The notes under the pieces: generated by a model
Seen by the model: the letters and a program-made list of their open reading frames with translations, nothing else
What the model was told of the DNA's origin: nothing
The model's database searches: none
Made by a program: the position numbers and the translations under genes
NCBI GenBank assembly: GCA_030549205.1
Contig: JAUKTV010000018.1
Location: 372,001 to 436,000, forward strand
DNA from: Apiosordaria backusii
Taxonomy: Eukaryota; Ascomycota; Sordariomycetes; Sordariales; Lasiosphaeriaceae
DNA length: 64,000 nucleotides
Direction of reading: 5' to 3'
Part shown: positions 11,549 to 24,029 of the stretch, piece after piece
How positions within the stretch are numbered: position 1 is the stretch's first letter
Layout of the letters: the number at the start of each line of letters is the position of its first letter

Positions 11549-11628
11549 TCTTCCGTAGTATAGTGGTCAGTATGTGAGCTTGTCATCCAACAACGCTCGA
11601 GACCCGGGTTCAATTCCCGGCGGGAGAG
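11549..11628 (+). tRNA. tRNA-Asp(GUC) with 8-nt intron
   Basis: The acceptor stem TCTTCCG pairs with CGGGAGA (one G-T pair), with discriminator G at 11628. The D-arm region reads TAGTATAGTGGTCAGTA. The anticodon stem GAGC/GCTC encloses TT-GTC-A. The anticodon GTC is at 11582-11584, giving Asp. An 8-nt intron (11586-11593) lies one base 3' of the anticodon, the canonical eukaryotic position. The T arm is CCGGG-TTCAATT-CCCGG. A run of T follows at 11635-11638 (ATTTTTC), as expected for an RNA polymerase III stop. Confidence 0.95.
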
Positions 11629-13958
11629 TCCACATTTTTCGTCTTCTTTTTTCTCCTAAAATCGTACATTTTCTGCTTGTCCTGTCCACGTAACACATGA
11701 ATGACGGTAACAGCTTTTTGATCAGGCGTTCTTCCTAATCCGAGCCGGCTCGGACAAGAAGATGATCCTGTCTCGGTGGTGTGGAGCCCGGAAAGTACGA
11801 GGGCCATGACTCCACACGACCCGAGTCAGGAGGTCTTGATCGGCAGAGCCCCGGGCCGTTTAACGGGGAGCATGGGGCATAAAATGCCGTAGCACAGCAG
11901 CATTGGTGATTTTGTACCGTCTACCAGTTGGCGGGACGGGCTTCGGTCTGACTTTCTTGGCAAGGCTATACCTACATCTGGTGTACCGAGTATTCTCCCT
12001 TTATGGAAGCGATCCGTCCACTGAGATCTTGGGAACTGTCAACACTGCCGTGGTTCTGCCGCGAGCCATCTTTTAAGCAAATGAGAACTTAACATGGCTC
12101 CGAGTCACACGAGACATGCTTATGTCAGGCACGATAGAGAATGAATCATTTTGAATCTAGCGGTCAATGTTTGGCACCAAGACCAGGACCCTTTGGTGGT
12201 CTTGGGTCGGACTAAAAACTGTCCGATCAGCGAATTTTGGGCCCACCTCCTGCCTTGTGATGGGTGCTTGCTCTTGCACTGCCTCGAAATTCATCCACCT
12301 CAAGGCGTGCGGCTGAAGATGTTTTTATAGTCCTTGATCTTGTTATTCCTTCTTGAATTTCCACTTCTGCTGTTCAAGTTGTGTGTTTCTTGTCTGCGAG
12401 TCAGTTTTACATACTATTGCTGTTCAATACCTTTGCGAACATCTCTCACCCACAAAACAATGCTAGCATACGCCTACAACCCCCCAACGACCTTCTATTC
12501 CAGCCCCAACTTCATAATCTCCCCCAACTATCCGCCAGTGTCGTGGCCCGTCGGTACAAGATCAATATTGACAGACACTATTCGACCCGGAACGCTCGGA
12601 CCTTTGGAGATGCTGAAGCTAGCGCCCGTCGTGATGGACTTTGTGCAAGGTTTGGCGCAGGATATGGTATCATTTTCTCGGTAAAGGCCGATCTCTTGGG
12701 GCCGTTTCTCGGTGTCGGTGATGATTTTGCCCAAGGCAAAACTTGAAGATGCCGTTGCTGGTCGGCATTGCATAAAGGAAAGTGGTTCAAAGGATTGGCG
12801 GTCCAGGCGTTAAGGGGTTCAGGGGTCAAAGTCAATAACATCCACTTATGATATTTTACAATGGCCTTAACATCATCTGATCTTGACGGGATGTTGGAAT
12901 GCGGAATTCGGGGCAAATCTAACAGGATGGCAACGGAGTTGGTGGAATCAGATAGGAAAGACTTCAAAGAGAGACCGAGATCGGTCTTCTGTGAAGAACT
13001 AAAGTCATTCGTGGTGCCTTTTATTTTGGCGTTCGGGTTAGATTGTTGTTACGAAGAAGGGGAATGACTGCATTGGAGCGAACCAAGAACGCGGGAATCT
13101 TTGGACTTGGGGAATTCATGGCTTATTTGTATTTGAAACGGCCTTATGGGAGATCCACTTTCTTCTAGAAAAGGTATTGATCTATTTGATCACTCAGGTT
13201 TCCTAGATACTTGTGTGGTTGCTGGTACCAACCGAAAACAACAGACGAACCTCAGACGTGCCTGGCAGCTTCAACCTCCTTCCAAGGCTTACATATCATG
13301 CGCGTTTAACATCAACGCAACTCGGAAGAAGAAGCCGGACATCCGCATATGAATGGCAACAGGCTCTGTCCGAACACTAATCCACAAAGAGGACGGGGCG
13401 GCCGGGGATGGTTGTTGGCTCCAAGGCCCAGCCCAGTTCCATGGTTGCTTCTGCCTTCGCCTCATATGAGACGTGGGTTGCAGTAAAGTAGGTACCGTAT
13501 GCAGCCGTCAACTCTTCCAACCCACAAAGCTTTTGTGAAACATGAAGCAAGAAACTGGACTTGCGTGGCTTTGAGCGCCTAAGTGTGAGGTTCTGGGACG
13601 GATCACATGAAAGATGCACTAACGCAGCCATCAAAATCATGCTGCCAGGCGAACTCTAAAGTAAATCGGAATCTGGATCTGCAGACCCGGAATTTGATCC
13701 CCACGTAACAATGACTCGCACTAGACAACTTCCGTACGTTTCATGATAGACGTTTGATGCCGTCATCAGCTGGTTGGCGCATCGAGATCTGGTGGGGCAT
13801 TTCTTCCCTGGTGCGATACCTGGAAGCCGACAGCAAGACGGTGGGTGACCACACTTTGTCGCCATTCCGGTGATGCATCAGTTAACCCTTTGATAGTTAC
13901 CATTCTTTCACGCTCATCAAAAGTGTCTCTTGGCGACAAAAGAACCACCAAGGTAGCC
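11629..13958. other. Gene-free region
   Basis: About 2.3 kb without a defensible gene. The frame near 12461-12684 could code a Pro/Tyr-rich peptide of about 74 aa, but it has no domain, no signal peptide and overlaps another open frame of equal quality. Short frames at 12861-13067 and 13146-13352 are likewise unsupported. No repeat or RNA gene beyond the tRNA flank was seen. Confidence 0.5.
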
Positions 13959-14774
13959 ATGTGCATCAGAATCCTAACCCTAGCACTCTGCATCTGCCCA
14001 CACCGAGATACTCCCTCTCTTTGTCCCCACGCAGCCAACCTCCGCTTGTCTCCCTCCGAAATTCTCGACGAACCTTTCACACCCCAAGGCTGGACAACCC
14101 GACTCCCCACCGTACTTCAAGGCCACATAGACTGGAAATTCTCAGAAGATCAGACGCAATGGGAGCACTGCCCTGCGTACAAAGCCCGGAATAGATTCCC
14201 TTCTGACCAAGGAGGCAACGGCAACAAGATCGTCTCGGGGAGAGAGGACTCGTGCCCTCAGACTCAGGAGTTAGCTGGAAAATTAGAGGGGCAGTGGACG
14301 AGGGTTGTGAGGAGGCTGTGTGAGGAGTGCCAGAATGGGCATGGCGTGGGAGTATGTGGCTTGGTACCACAGCAACAGGAGCAACAACAGCAAGAGATGT
14401 CGGAGGTGGCGAAGGGAAAACAGGCTGTCGGACTGATGGCTGCTGTGGGTCTTAGAAGAGCTGCTACTGGGAGACGGGCGAGCATGATTCCCACTGCAGG
14501 TGGTCGCGATAGACTGTCGATTGCAAGCAAGACGATCGGTGTCAGGAGTGATGAGTCTTGGATTCGATCGGATGGCTCAAGAGGTCGGGTTCTTGCCCAG
14601 CGGAAGACGAACCATTTTGATGGGAACGGGTCTACTAGCTTCTCACAGAGAGGTGGGAGTATTCGGGAAAACGGGATGAGCGGGGCGAGTAACGGTGGTA
14701 GGTCAGGGTTGACGCGAAGTGTCGTGGGAAGTCAAAAGAAGAGTCCAGTCTGGCAAAGAAGGGAATGGCGGTAA
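13959..14774 (+). CDS. Hypothetical polar protein
   Basis: Single exon, 271 aa, starting at the ATG of MCIRILTLALC. The same frame is open back to an ATG at 13845, but the later start has better context and begins with the short Met-Cys-Ile type N-terminus seen in many fungal hypotheticals. The first 80 residues hold several Cys (CIR, CICP, CPH, CP, CEEC) and a QGHIDWKFSEDQTQWEHCP segment. A Gln run (QQQEQQQQE) lies near residue 145. The rest is basic, Ser/Gly/Arg-rich and probably disordered. An AATAAA-type signal follows the stop at about 14824, which supports a transcript ending here. No domain or function is recognised. A chance frame remains possible. Confidence 0.5.
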   Translation: MCIRILTLALCICPHRDTPSLCPHAANLRLSPSEILDEPFTPQGWTTRLPTVLQGHIDWKFSEDQTQWEHCPAYKARNRFPSDQGGNGNKIVSGREDSCPQTQELAGKLEGQWTRVVRRLCEECQNGHGVGVCGLVPQQQEQQQQEMSEVAKGKQAVGLMAAVGLRRAATGRRASMIPTAGGRDRLSIASKTIGVRSDESWIRSDGSRGRVLAQRKTNHFDGNGSTSFSQRGGSIRENGMSGASNGGRSGLTRSVVGSQKKSPVWQRREWR

Positions 14775-16019
14775 CAGTGTATGTGGTGTATGGTTACCAG
14801 GTAGTTATGGATGAAAGACACTTAAATAAAACCAGAATGTAAGCAATGTTATCATTAAAGCAGAGCAGAACCAGGGGAGTCGAGAGAGTTGGATGAGCTT
14901 CCATGCCAGAGATCGACCTGAGAGCAAACAATCGAAACACATATACCGAAGTAATCTTGTTGCTACATCATCCGTACTGAGTTTTGCATGTATAATGAAT
15001 CAAAGGGAAGACCGAAAAGTGGACGGATTTGAAAACAATGAGGAGATGAAAAGCAAAATGTGTTGGGGCTTGTGGCCTGGACTGAACCAGGTGCTCAGCT
15101 TCGCGGGCGACAAATCTCATGTTGAGTCTCATCTGGGCTTCAGGACCCTATCACCGGTCTTACTATTGGGAATCGCGCATTCCTAATAGGGACTTGTGGT
15201 GGGATCCTTCCGAAGTGGTACCTTCCCTCTCTCACCGCCGGGTGTCGAGGTCGTCGCGCTGACACGAGAGAAGAAAGGGCACTTAAACTGTCGCTCCCCA
15301 AACTCGAACCCACTACCTCTCCTTTCGAGGGGAGAGGCAGTCGCCCAACTTCGTTGGGGACCACGGGCCGGATCCGCGTCGCTGCGTACCGCTGCACCAC
15401 TCACAAGCTGATCCAACTGTTGAAAACCCTTCACGAAGACGACACTTATATCCTGCTGTTGCTTCCTGATTGGCAAAGGCCGGGAGCAACTTTCGCGGCG
15501 CCGGCTGGCAGCGTCAACATCAAATGAGGATAGGACCGTCACTCACTGCTCCTGACATCACTGACGCCTGTCACTGTCCTGGTTAGATGTTGGTTGGGAC
15601 GTCGCATGGCCTGAGCTTTGTCGATCCAGATGGTTGCTGGGCTCCTTCTATAGTACAACGGTCACCTTGTGCCCGCCCTGCACGGTTTGCCACACAAGAT
15701 CCAACATGAGATTCTTCAGGTCCTGTTTCGGGGCTCAAACATCAACAATTTCATCACGTGTGAGCACCGCCTAGACATATCAACAATCCACGATTTTTGC
15801 GAGTCCCGAAATTACCAATTACACGCACACACTCGAGTTCAAAAGTTTGAAAACAAGTATATATATATCATTTACTTCATCAGCATCGTTCTATGTACAA
15901 GTATATCCTCAGCTCATCTCTATCATATCCCTCTCCTGCCCCCCTCCCTCAAGTCTAGGTTACATATGTCCTCCACATCATCATTCCGTCGCCTGATCCT
16001 GGCGCTCAAAACAAACCGC
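14775..16019. other. Spacer holding the tRNA-like element
   Basis: This is the 3' flanks of two convergent genes. The only notable content is the GC-rich, hairpin-forming tRNA-like stretch at 15285-15405, listed separately. The rest, including the AT-rich 15830-15900, shows nothing. Confidence 0.55.
15285..15405 (-). ncRNA. tRNA-like structured element (degenerate tRNA or SINE-like)
   Basis: Read on the minus strand, an A-box-like GTGGTGCAGCGGTACGC (15400-15384) is followed by a possible anticodon-type arm: a 5-bp stem around AT-CCG-GC at about 15379-15362, which would read CCG. Two perfect hairpins then follow (CCCAAC/GTTGGG and CCTCTCC/GGAGAGG) and a B-box-like GGTTCGAGT (15310-15302). The A and B boxes are about 75 bp apart, longer than in a plain tRNA. 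No pairing acceptor stem or good T stem can be drawn. It is therefore not a functional tRNA as it stands. A decayed tRNA, a pol III SINE head or an unrelated structured RNA are the alternatives. Confidence 0.3.
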
Positions 16020-16949
16020 TTAGGAAGCGTTGGCGCGGTACTGGGTCCAGAAGCTGTTGATTCTGGCCTGCTGGCCGGGGGTGAACTCCTCGTAGCAAGA
16101 GTCGTAGGAGTAGTCCATGTAGTTGTGGATAGGGTCGACGCCGGCCGCGCTGGGGCAGCTGTCACGGCCGACAGGGCAGCCGGACGAAGCAGAGGCCTGG
16201 GCGGGGGTGTCGGCGACGGAGTCACCAGAGCCCGTGCAGCCGCCCTGGAAGGTGTGGTAGAGACCGAACCAGTGGCCGACCTCGTGGGTGGTGGTGTGGC
16301 CGAGGTTGTAGTTGGTGGAGCTGCCGCCAGGGGCGGTGCTGTAGAGGATGGTGCAGCCGTCGCGGATGTAGGCGGTAGAGCCGGGGGTGGCGGTGGTGGG
16401 GAAGTAGCAGTATCCCAGGTTGCCGCCCATCTTCTGGAGAAAGTAGAGGTTGAGGTCCTTGTAGGTGCCCTTGCGGAGCGCGCGCTTCATGGTCATCTCG
16501 TAACCCAGGGAGTCATCAGCCCAGTTGGCATTGACGGTCTTGTCAGTGCCGCCGAGGGTGAATTGGATGTTGTGGGGGGCGAAAGCGGCGTTGAGGGTGT
16601 TGAACTGAGCAGTGATCATGGCATCCTGTATTTCTTGGTCAGTCACTGATATTGCTTCTAGGGGCGGCGAAGATACGAAGCACATACAGTCAGGTAGCCA
16701 CCGCTGAGAGCGGTAGAGGCAGCCACAACATGGAAGTAAACCTTGACGGTGGTAACAGCACGGGCAGTGATGTTGCCGGAGCGGTAGGAGTCAGCGAGGG
16801 CCTGAGCCTCCTGAGCAGCGAACTGCTGAGAGACCTTGATGAGCTCCTCAGACGGCTCAGGGGCGCCGCAGCCGAAACCGCGGGAAGGTTGAGGGGCCGC
16901 AAAGGCAGTCTGGGCCAAGCCGGCCGCGGCGAGAGCGAGAGAAACGCAT
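16020..16949 (-). CDS. Secreted M43 (pappalysin-like) metalloprotease with frameshift in signal peptide
   Basis: Exon 1 ends at 16688 and exon 2 is 16625-16020 (GTATGT donor, TACAG acceptor, 62-bp intron). Exon 2 holds the zinc motif HEVGHWFGLYH at 16286-16254 and a Met-turn segment NYMDYSYDSC, which place it in the M43B family of fungal extracellular metalloproteases (about 290 aa). The only suitable start is ATG 16949-16947, read M-R-F-S. From there the frame does not join the protease frame: a CT dinucleotide repeat at about 16934-16942 appears one unit short, and the ATG frame ends after about 28 codons. The open frame downstream begins with an intact Ala/Leu-rich signal core (LALAAAGLAQTAFA). 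It is either a recent slippage mutation that inactivates the gene or a sequence error. The rest is undamaged, which argues for recent loss or error. Confidence 0.85.
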
Positions 16950-19900
16950 CTTGAAGCTGGTACAAGGAGGGACCGAGAGGAACAGGCAGACCAGAGTGTG
17001 AGTTGAAGAGCTGAGTGCTGATGCTGCTGATGGACTTCAGACTGTTGGAAGGGGGAATATTTTTGTCCTTATATGCTTCCCGGCCCTCAGGCCGTGAACC
17101 GGACGAGTGTCGTTCGGATTCGGAGTCCAGCGATGGATGGAGGATGGAGGTAGCTTAGCTCCAGTATCGGCCCATGTCAACAATGGGAAGGTGGCCTGGC
17201 CCAGACCGAAAAGGGGGCCCCCAGCTGGTGGTAGGATACCTGGTAAGTGGTCACGCCTTGATCTGGGTCAATGCAACCCTGATTGGGAACAAGGCGAGTT
17301 GAAGACGACTTCCTTCCTGATCGGATTCTAGCCCACCTACGAGAGGGGAGAAGCACACTAGAAGGGCCTCGCTTGATAGGTCCCGGCTGGGCTCTTTGGT
17401 GTGGTCCGTTGGCGTGTGAAGAGGTGCCAGGAGTACCTACCTGACCCTTTTATTCAGCTTCGCCTCTCCCCGTATTAGGACGTGAGTTGTGGCTGACCAC
17501 CCACTCGTGCAGTCCTGCTTCCTGCTGGAATGAGTGCCCGCTCGCCCAACTTCCCATTGAATGCAAGTCATTCGTTGTCTTGGATTGATCTGTCATTTGC
17601 CGCATTTCGCCCCTTGGGTTCTTTGGGAAATGGAAAGGGGCGTGATAAGCGGGCAGGCTGTCCAATCCAAGAGCTGTACTGAGGCGTTGGCCCATCCTCC
17701 ACAATCCCTCAATGCATGACATATGCGGTCAATACCGAGATTGTCCAACAGGACCGGTAGTTGGGGAGCAGCAGCCAAGCGGGTGAACCAGGTGAACGGC
17801 CGGGGGGGTGGGAAAAAGAAAGGAGCATGGAGAGATCGGAACGGCACTTGGCTGGGACACTGGGGTCTGTCTTGGCAGACTTGGCTGCGACCTCCCTGAT
17901 CGGGAAGCTGCCGATACGAATGGGACGAAAAGGAGCGAAGCTTGTGAATGTTGGAGATAACGCCCGAGTCGCGCGCTAGACGCTGACCAGGCAGGAGTTT
18001 ACGTGCGTGCGGGGTGTGTTTTGCGATCTTGGTCCTCCTCGTGCTCTTCTCCTGGCGGGTATCGTCGAAAATGGACATGTCCACTGACGATCGGCAGTGG
18101 GGGAGGGCCGGCGAATGGCATCTGATACCCGGCCTTCCATGTTGAGAATCCCATGCCGGAGCTTCTGCTCAAGCCATCACACATTCCACGGCCAAGTTGA
18201 GCGATTTTCGAGGCCTGTGATTTGGAGATGCATGTCGCACTTCGCGCTGGTGATTTCCTGGCGTCCAGATGCACTGTAATCGTTGCCAAGACGCTTCCGA
18301 GTGGGATGCATCACACTTGCGACTTGTCAGCCACCCACACTGACTGCACAGAACTTTTCTGGAATGAATGTGGCCTTATCACCTCTTGGATAATGGTCAC
18401 ATCTAAGGTCCACCAGGCTACCGACAAACCCCATCTGATAACAGATCCTCCTACATGACCTCAGTGAGGTGAAGAATCTGGTGGCAAAGTTCCCCTGTTC
18501 GGGCCAGGGGCTTGGGGCCAACGGCCGCCAGTCATAGCCTAGTGTCCGGTCTACGGGCCGCATCCTTCGCCTTGAACGAAATAAGCACTGTATCTCCGTC
18601 CATCTCAGTGCTAGTCTCAACGGCAATGCGGGGGGTTGAGGATGAACCGCAGCGTTGTCCATTGGCGATATGGATCTGCTTGATATCGGAACGTTACCTG
18701 GTGTAACAGATATCGCAAATGCGACCTTCTACATTCTGGCGCTTCTTCAACTGGTTCTATTGATAGGTAGCATGGTTTAAACGAACCGTGCGGCTCGACG
18801 ACGAGCAGGTGATCTCCGTCACTCAACGCTGAAATCGATTGCTCTGCATGGATTTTCGCAGGGCCCTTTATTTTATCTTGAGTTTTCCGGGTTCTTGGGA
18901 TCCCACCTGAGTGTTTGGAACCCAATTACACGTTGATCCGTGACTGGAATGCATTTAGACAATTCTCGAATTCCAGCCCCGACGATCTGGAATCATGGTA
19001 AGACATGTCTATAACAAGTGAGACAAGTAGAGGAATCGAGCCAGATTGTCGGATTTCATGATGATTCGGGGTCATAAGACATAGCTCAGCTGAATTCTGG
19101 CCGATATGACGCTTGAACCACGCGAGTGTGGATGGTATGTCTCGACTGCACAACACTTTCAAAATTACCTGATGTAATCCAGACCATGCGCGACTTTCAG
19201 CTGCGAACTGTCTGAAGCCTCCTTTCGATAGTTGTAAGCAAAATCTGTCCAAAATGGCAGGTGACCATGTACTTGCCTATTTCTCCTGGTCTATTAGGTA
19301 GCTTCAGATGACTTAGAACGGGCACTGTCAAGATAGCACAACACAGGCAGGTTCTATACCACTGTCAAAACCACTTGTAAGCCATCTCATATCTTTGGAT
19401 AAGTGGTTGAAAAACAACAGGTATCCTGATTTCCGCGATTGGAAATTGATATGAGGCGTGAGCTGTACCACCCCTCAACCAGCATTTTGGGCATAGCGTG
19501 GGCTCTGTCGGAGGCGGGCGTGGGGGACGGGAGTGTCCTTTGGTGCAGTGGACCAGGTCCGTGGTCGATTTCCGCCTCGTTACACACGGCACCAATGATA
19601 GACTTCCGAGTGACCTACCTCATGCTCTTTGAGTCCGACCTCCCAGAAAGCCACAGCGGCGCGGGGGCGGGTATTGCCAGCGGAGGGGATAATGCAGGAC
19701 TTGGCAGGGGCGTACTCTGCCTTGCAGGCTCTACTTGGTACTTCCTCCTATGGCCGTGGCCCGACTGTCTTTCAATTCACTTCTGCGCCTCAGCCCTAGA
19801 TACCTATATGATCTGTCCAGTCAGTGGTTCGGAAACCTCGTCAGCCATGGATGGTTACTCGCCTACCTCCACTAGCACCCACCTATCTAGAATCAGCATG

Positions 19901-20558
19901 TGGTTTGTCATTTTGATGTCCGTGTAGCATAAAAACCGATAGCTGAGTTGCGGCTGAACTAAGACACTGCGTCTATCGATTCAAGATGCATAAGCGTAGA
20001 AATAAAACACAGTCGGACCACTCAGGAGGTCTACCGCGCACTTTGGCCTAGAACAATTCCTATATTACCTATCTTCACCTGATGGTGTAATTAACGTTGG
20101 GGCCAAGATACCTTAGTCACCAAGTGACTAGAACGTTCGACAGGTACTTACTTACCTACCTAGTTACCTAAGGTACTCAAGCCAGCTCATGGAGCAATCT
20201 TTCAGCATTAACAGCGATGCAATGAATCCAGGTCTAGGTGGCCAGCTGTCTCTGTCGACATGCCATTTTCATCCAGATCTGGAATCAAAATGATAGCACA
20301 GCTGCGGCATTCTCAAACTGCATGCTTGGCAAATGGTAGATCACCTCAAGAGCACGTGCAAAGTGCGAAGAGCAAAGCGTTATTGGGCCGCAAATTTGAA
20401 CAGCAAATTGTTACGTATGTAAGGTATTCTAGCTTTGAAGAGACCCAACTGACCTCCATGGCTTGTGTGTGGCTGCACATTCGCTTCGAGCCCCTGAACC
20501 CCTGAAAGTGCCCCACCTACTACCCCAACAACGTGTTGACCACAACAAAGCAAGACGC
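16950..20558. other. Gene-free region, about 3.6 kb
   Basis: Apart from the M43 promoter at its left end I see no gene. Open frames at 17593-18084 (minus) and 19439-19927 (plus) lack domains and signal peptides and overlap competing frames. A TACCTACC-type tract lies at about 20145-20170. Confidence 0.5.
17067..17073 (-). promoter_or_regulatory. TATA-like box of the M43 protease
   Basis: TATAAGG on the minus strand, about 118 bp upstream of the ATG at 16949, a usual distance for a regulated secreted-enzyme gene of a filamentous fungus. Confidence 0.45.
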
Positions 20559-22423
20559 TCAGACTTTCTCCTGCTCTACAATGTGACTTTGCTTGTCTGA
20601 GTCATGATGCAATACAGTCTTTGTGACCGCAGCTTCTGCCCTCTGGGCGAATTCCTCCTTGTCCTCGAATACTGTTGCGAACTGTCAGCAATGCAGGCAG
20701 CAATGATGGAGGAGGACGTACAGAATGCAAGTTCCTCCAAAGACCTGCCCGAGGTTTCAGGCCAGAGAAACCAGATCATCACCGCCTCGGCAAAGATCCA
20801 GCAGCAGTAAACCAACAGATATTTCCAGCCAATAGCTTGTGTGCCTTCGTTGGGTTAGTCTTGATGATGAAATTCCAGACCTAATCGTGCAAGCGGCCAG
20901 ACTGAAAACTTACCGATCGGGTTGACATTTGTCCCAAAGAACTGTGCGGCTTTGCCCCAGAATTGGAAGATGGAGATGCCCCGAGCTCTTTGAGCGTAAG
21001 GGAAAATTTCGATCAAGTATGCTAAGGTATGTCCTGTTAGCATTCTGGTCATATTGTTGCCACGGAAAGAAGAAAAGCTGGCTTACTGTATGTCAGAGCG
21101 TTGAAACAAAGATTATAGGCTGGACTGTAAGCATAAATCCAGAACAAGCTCAACTTGGCCGCCACGTCGGATTTGGTATCAATGAAGATGGCCGTACACG
21201 CAGTCCAAGCGACATACACTGCCAAGATCGAAATGATACCCGTCAAGTACATTGTCCGCCGTCTGAACCTCATCACCACCAGTGCTGCACTCACACCACA
21301 AATCAGCGACCAACACTGATTCCCCAGGTTGTACTTGGCCTGAAAGCTGGGATCAGTGTATCCTATCAGCTTGAGCACATCACCCAAAAAGTACGAAATA
21401 ACCACATTTCCTGACAGCTGGGTGAAAAGGCCCAGCAGCGATCCGATAATCACCCTGCGGCGCATGCCCGGGGTAGCAATCAGATCCATCCATGACCTTT
21501 TTGAGTGTTCAAGTTCGATCTCTAATGTCGTCCGGATTTCGATAATCTCGGCCTTGACAAACTCGGAGTCAGGGTTACCCTCGGCGTGGTATTTGACCAG
21601 CACTGCCTCTGCTTCCTCGAATCTGTCTTTGGACATCAGGTAGCGGGGAGACTCCGGTAAAAAGAAGACAAATGCGACTTGAAGCAAGGAAGGAGCCATT
21701 TGCAAGAGACTGGGGATCCGCCACGACCAGTCATTGTTAATCTGTTGAGTCCCAAAGGTGCACCCGGCGGCAACGATAGCTCCGATGAAATAGCACGCGT
21801 TGAATAGTGATGTCAAGATGGGTCGTTCCTTGGGATATCCGAGCTCTCCGATGAGACACGAACCAGCAACAATGGCGTAGGGGAGACCGAAGCCGATGAT
21901 GCCCCGAGCCAGGATGTACATGGGTCCTGCAAAAAAGTCAGCATACCTACCAAGAGGAAAGGGGTGGTATGCAAGTTAACCTCACCATTGAATGCAAACC
22001 CCTGAATAATGGTCCCGATAATCATCACAACGCTTCCAAACATGATACACCACCTTCTCCCAAACGTATCATTGACAATCGGGATGAACGGCAAACCTAT
22101 AACCGATCCCAGGGGAAGAGCGGAAGCGAGGATGCCATTGTATGCACCAGTTGGATTTCCAAAATCTGCTTCTCGTCAGCCATTTTCCTCCCAGCCAAAG
22201 TTTCTCAGATAGGAACCAACGTACAAGCCTTCCATGCAGGCAAAAGTTGGGCCGAGTTGATGATCTGCGAGTCGAACCCAGATGTCATCTCGATTCCGAT
22301 GACGCAGGGGAACAACAAGAGGTACATCATCCGGAGGTTTGGCTTTTTGTACCAAGGGATGGGGTCATCCATCGCCATGCGATGGATGAGGTTGTGGTCA
22401 CCTCCATTGCTGCCGCCGACCAT
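20559..22423 (-). CDS. MFS sugar transporter (lactose-permease/hexose type)
   Basis: Six exons: 22423-22225, 22165-21986, 21926-21087, 21021-20914, 20844-20722 and 20671-20559, giving 520 aa with all phases closing. Intron 4 uses the acceptor ACGAAG at 20846-20845 after a CTAAC branch; the nearer TTAG would bring in a stop. Sugar-porter signatures are all present: NDTFGRRW (98-105, the loop 2-3 G-R-R motif), PESPRYLM (217-224), TYLIEIFPY after helix 9-10, and PETSGRSLEE (471-480). Twelve membrane helices can be followed. The short N-terminus, GMRRR and QLSGNVVISYFLG segments resemble fungal LAC12-like permeases, but the substrate cannot be read from sequence. The C-terminal tail is hydrophilic and acidic. 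Confidence 0.9.
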
Positions 22424-24029
22424 GGTGCTGGCTTTTGGCTCGGCTGTGATCGTGACTGTGATGTTGAGGCGAGGAAGGTGAGTTTCCGGCCGATTTCAGA
22501 GGAAGCTAGAACCCGGGCTATCGCTTGACGTATACCAGTTTTAAGCTGTACGGAGGGGGGAGAGGTAGGTATATGGCTGGGCGCTTCAGCTCTTGAGGAA
22601 GCTAAGGTTCAGTGCCCTTACGGGTCCCTTCTTCCGGTCTCCTCTGCTTACTCTACGTCTTACTGGCGATGTGAGCACCCTTGGGTATTCCCGACGCGTC
22701 GTGGTCCATATTTTCCATAGTGATCCTCCGTCAATCCATCTCCACTTCATATTGATCCCCAGTGGTGTCGGGCCGACAAGGCATACCCTCTTCCACGCTC
22801 GACTGCATGTGATGATAACTGAAACCTTTCAGTACAGGCCAACCCATCTTTTGCTAGCCTGACAGAAAGCCTTGAATGTCAAGAGGTGTTTAATGGCGGG
22901 TAAAATCTTGGCTTAAATCCAGTGTCTGCCTTGAGTGTTCACAAGGAAGGTCTGACAAGGACGAAAGCGGGATCGATGCTACCAGACCCGCAGACAGGAG
23001 AAGCGGCACCACTTTAGCCGAGATCGATCACGCCACGCACAACCGCGCATTCTAGGTGCCGTAACTGCCGTTGCAGATGGGGATCAGTGGTTACGATCTC
23101 TGGGCGGATGTCAGTGGCGTCGAGGACAAGAGATTTCCGGCACTGGTCGAATAGTGCCCAGCCGGGAGCACCCGAGTTGTGTGGACTTGGCTTAGGACGT
23201 TTTTGACGTCCTGTCTTGGCTGGCTGTAAGGGGTAGTCTCTGTCCTATCTACTGAGGGTATTTCTCCTCTGCTTGTCAAATTCATGGTGTGATGCAACAG
23301 TACAAAACCGTGAATATGACTGTTAGTAACTACGCCAGTCATGGCGAGCGACTAAAGTACCCAGAGATGAGATTGACCAACTGTTAATGGCCAAAAGCAA
23401 CATTTGTCCAACATCCAAAACATCCGATTACAAACGTAGATCAGCTGCAGAGGATTTTCATACCGCTGTGGGGCAGACGGTAAGTCAGTTGAGGATAACT
23501 GGTGAGCTTGAAATCATCCGCCAAACCAACGCAAGCTACGTTGTAGATTCCATTCGGCGTAATAACATGCCCACTCGGTCAAATATGCACCCCCTTGCTC
23601 TATGTGACATCTTCTCGAAGACCTGTTTTACCGGGGCAGACTTCATGTGGCGTTGCTCATAAGTACCCGCGTTACTCAAGTGGCATGAGGACGAAGATGG
23701 CCGGAGTGAGCCTGACCCAGTTTTCCTAAGCGCCTGGTTCAGGATGGCCCCGGCTCGGATGGAGCTTCCGGCCGGTTGATACCACAGTGTTGACCGGTTG
23801 CGTAGGTAGGTACGTTGCAAGGCATTCTTGTGATGATATTCGAACTGCATGTTACCTTACAAGACCAACTTCGCCCACCCCATTTCCTTGAGAAGCCCGC
23901 CCGCGTAAATGTTTTGTCCAATGTGCCCAGATTCGTGTAGTTGAGTTAGGTCTTAAGCCAGTAATTATTAGCATTGTGAAAGACCTTGAGTTTCAGATAT
24001 TCACTCACCCCTGATAGTGCCCCTTTTGT
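22424..24029. other. Gene-free region, about 1.6 kb
   Basis: This is the promoter side of the sugar transporter and the 3' side of the cysteine-rich mini-protein. I see no defensible gene, repeat or RNA. Confidence 0.55.

Noticed and set aside
12334..12746. Overlapping open frames of 116 and 121 codons
   Set aside because: Two frames of equal quality on the same bases, no domain, no splice or promoter support.
15669..16649. 326-codon plus-strand frame over the M43 protease
   Set aside because: Val/Gly/Ala-rich antisense artefact of high GC; the zinc motif lies on the other strand.
22262..22284. B-box-like GGGTTCGACTC on the minus strand
   Set aside because: Codes the SGFDSQII segment of the sugar transporter; no tRNA fold around it.
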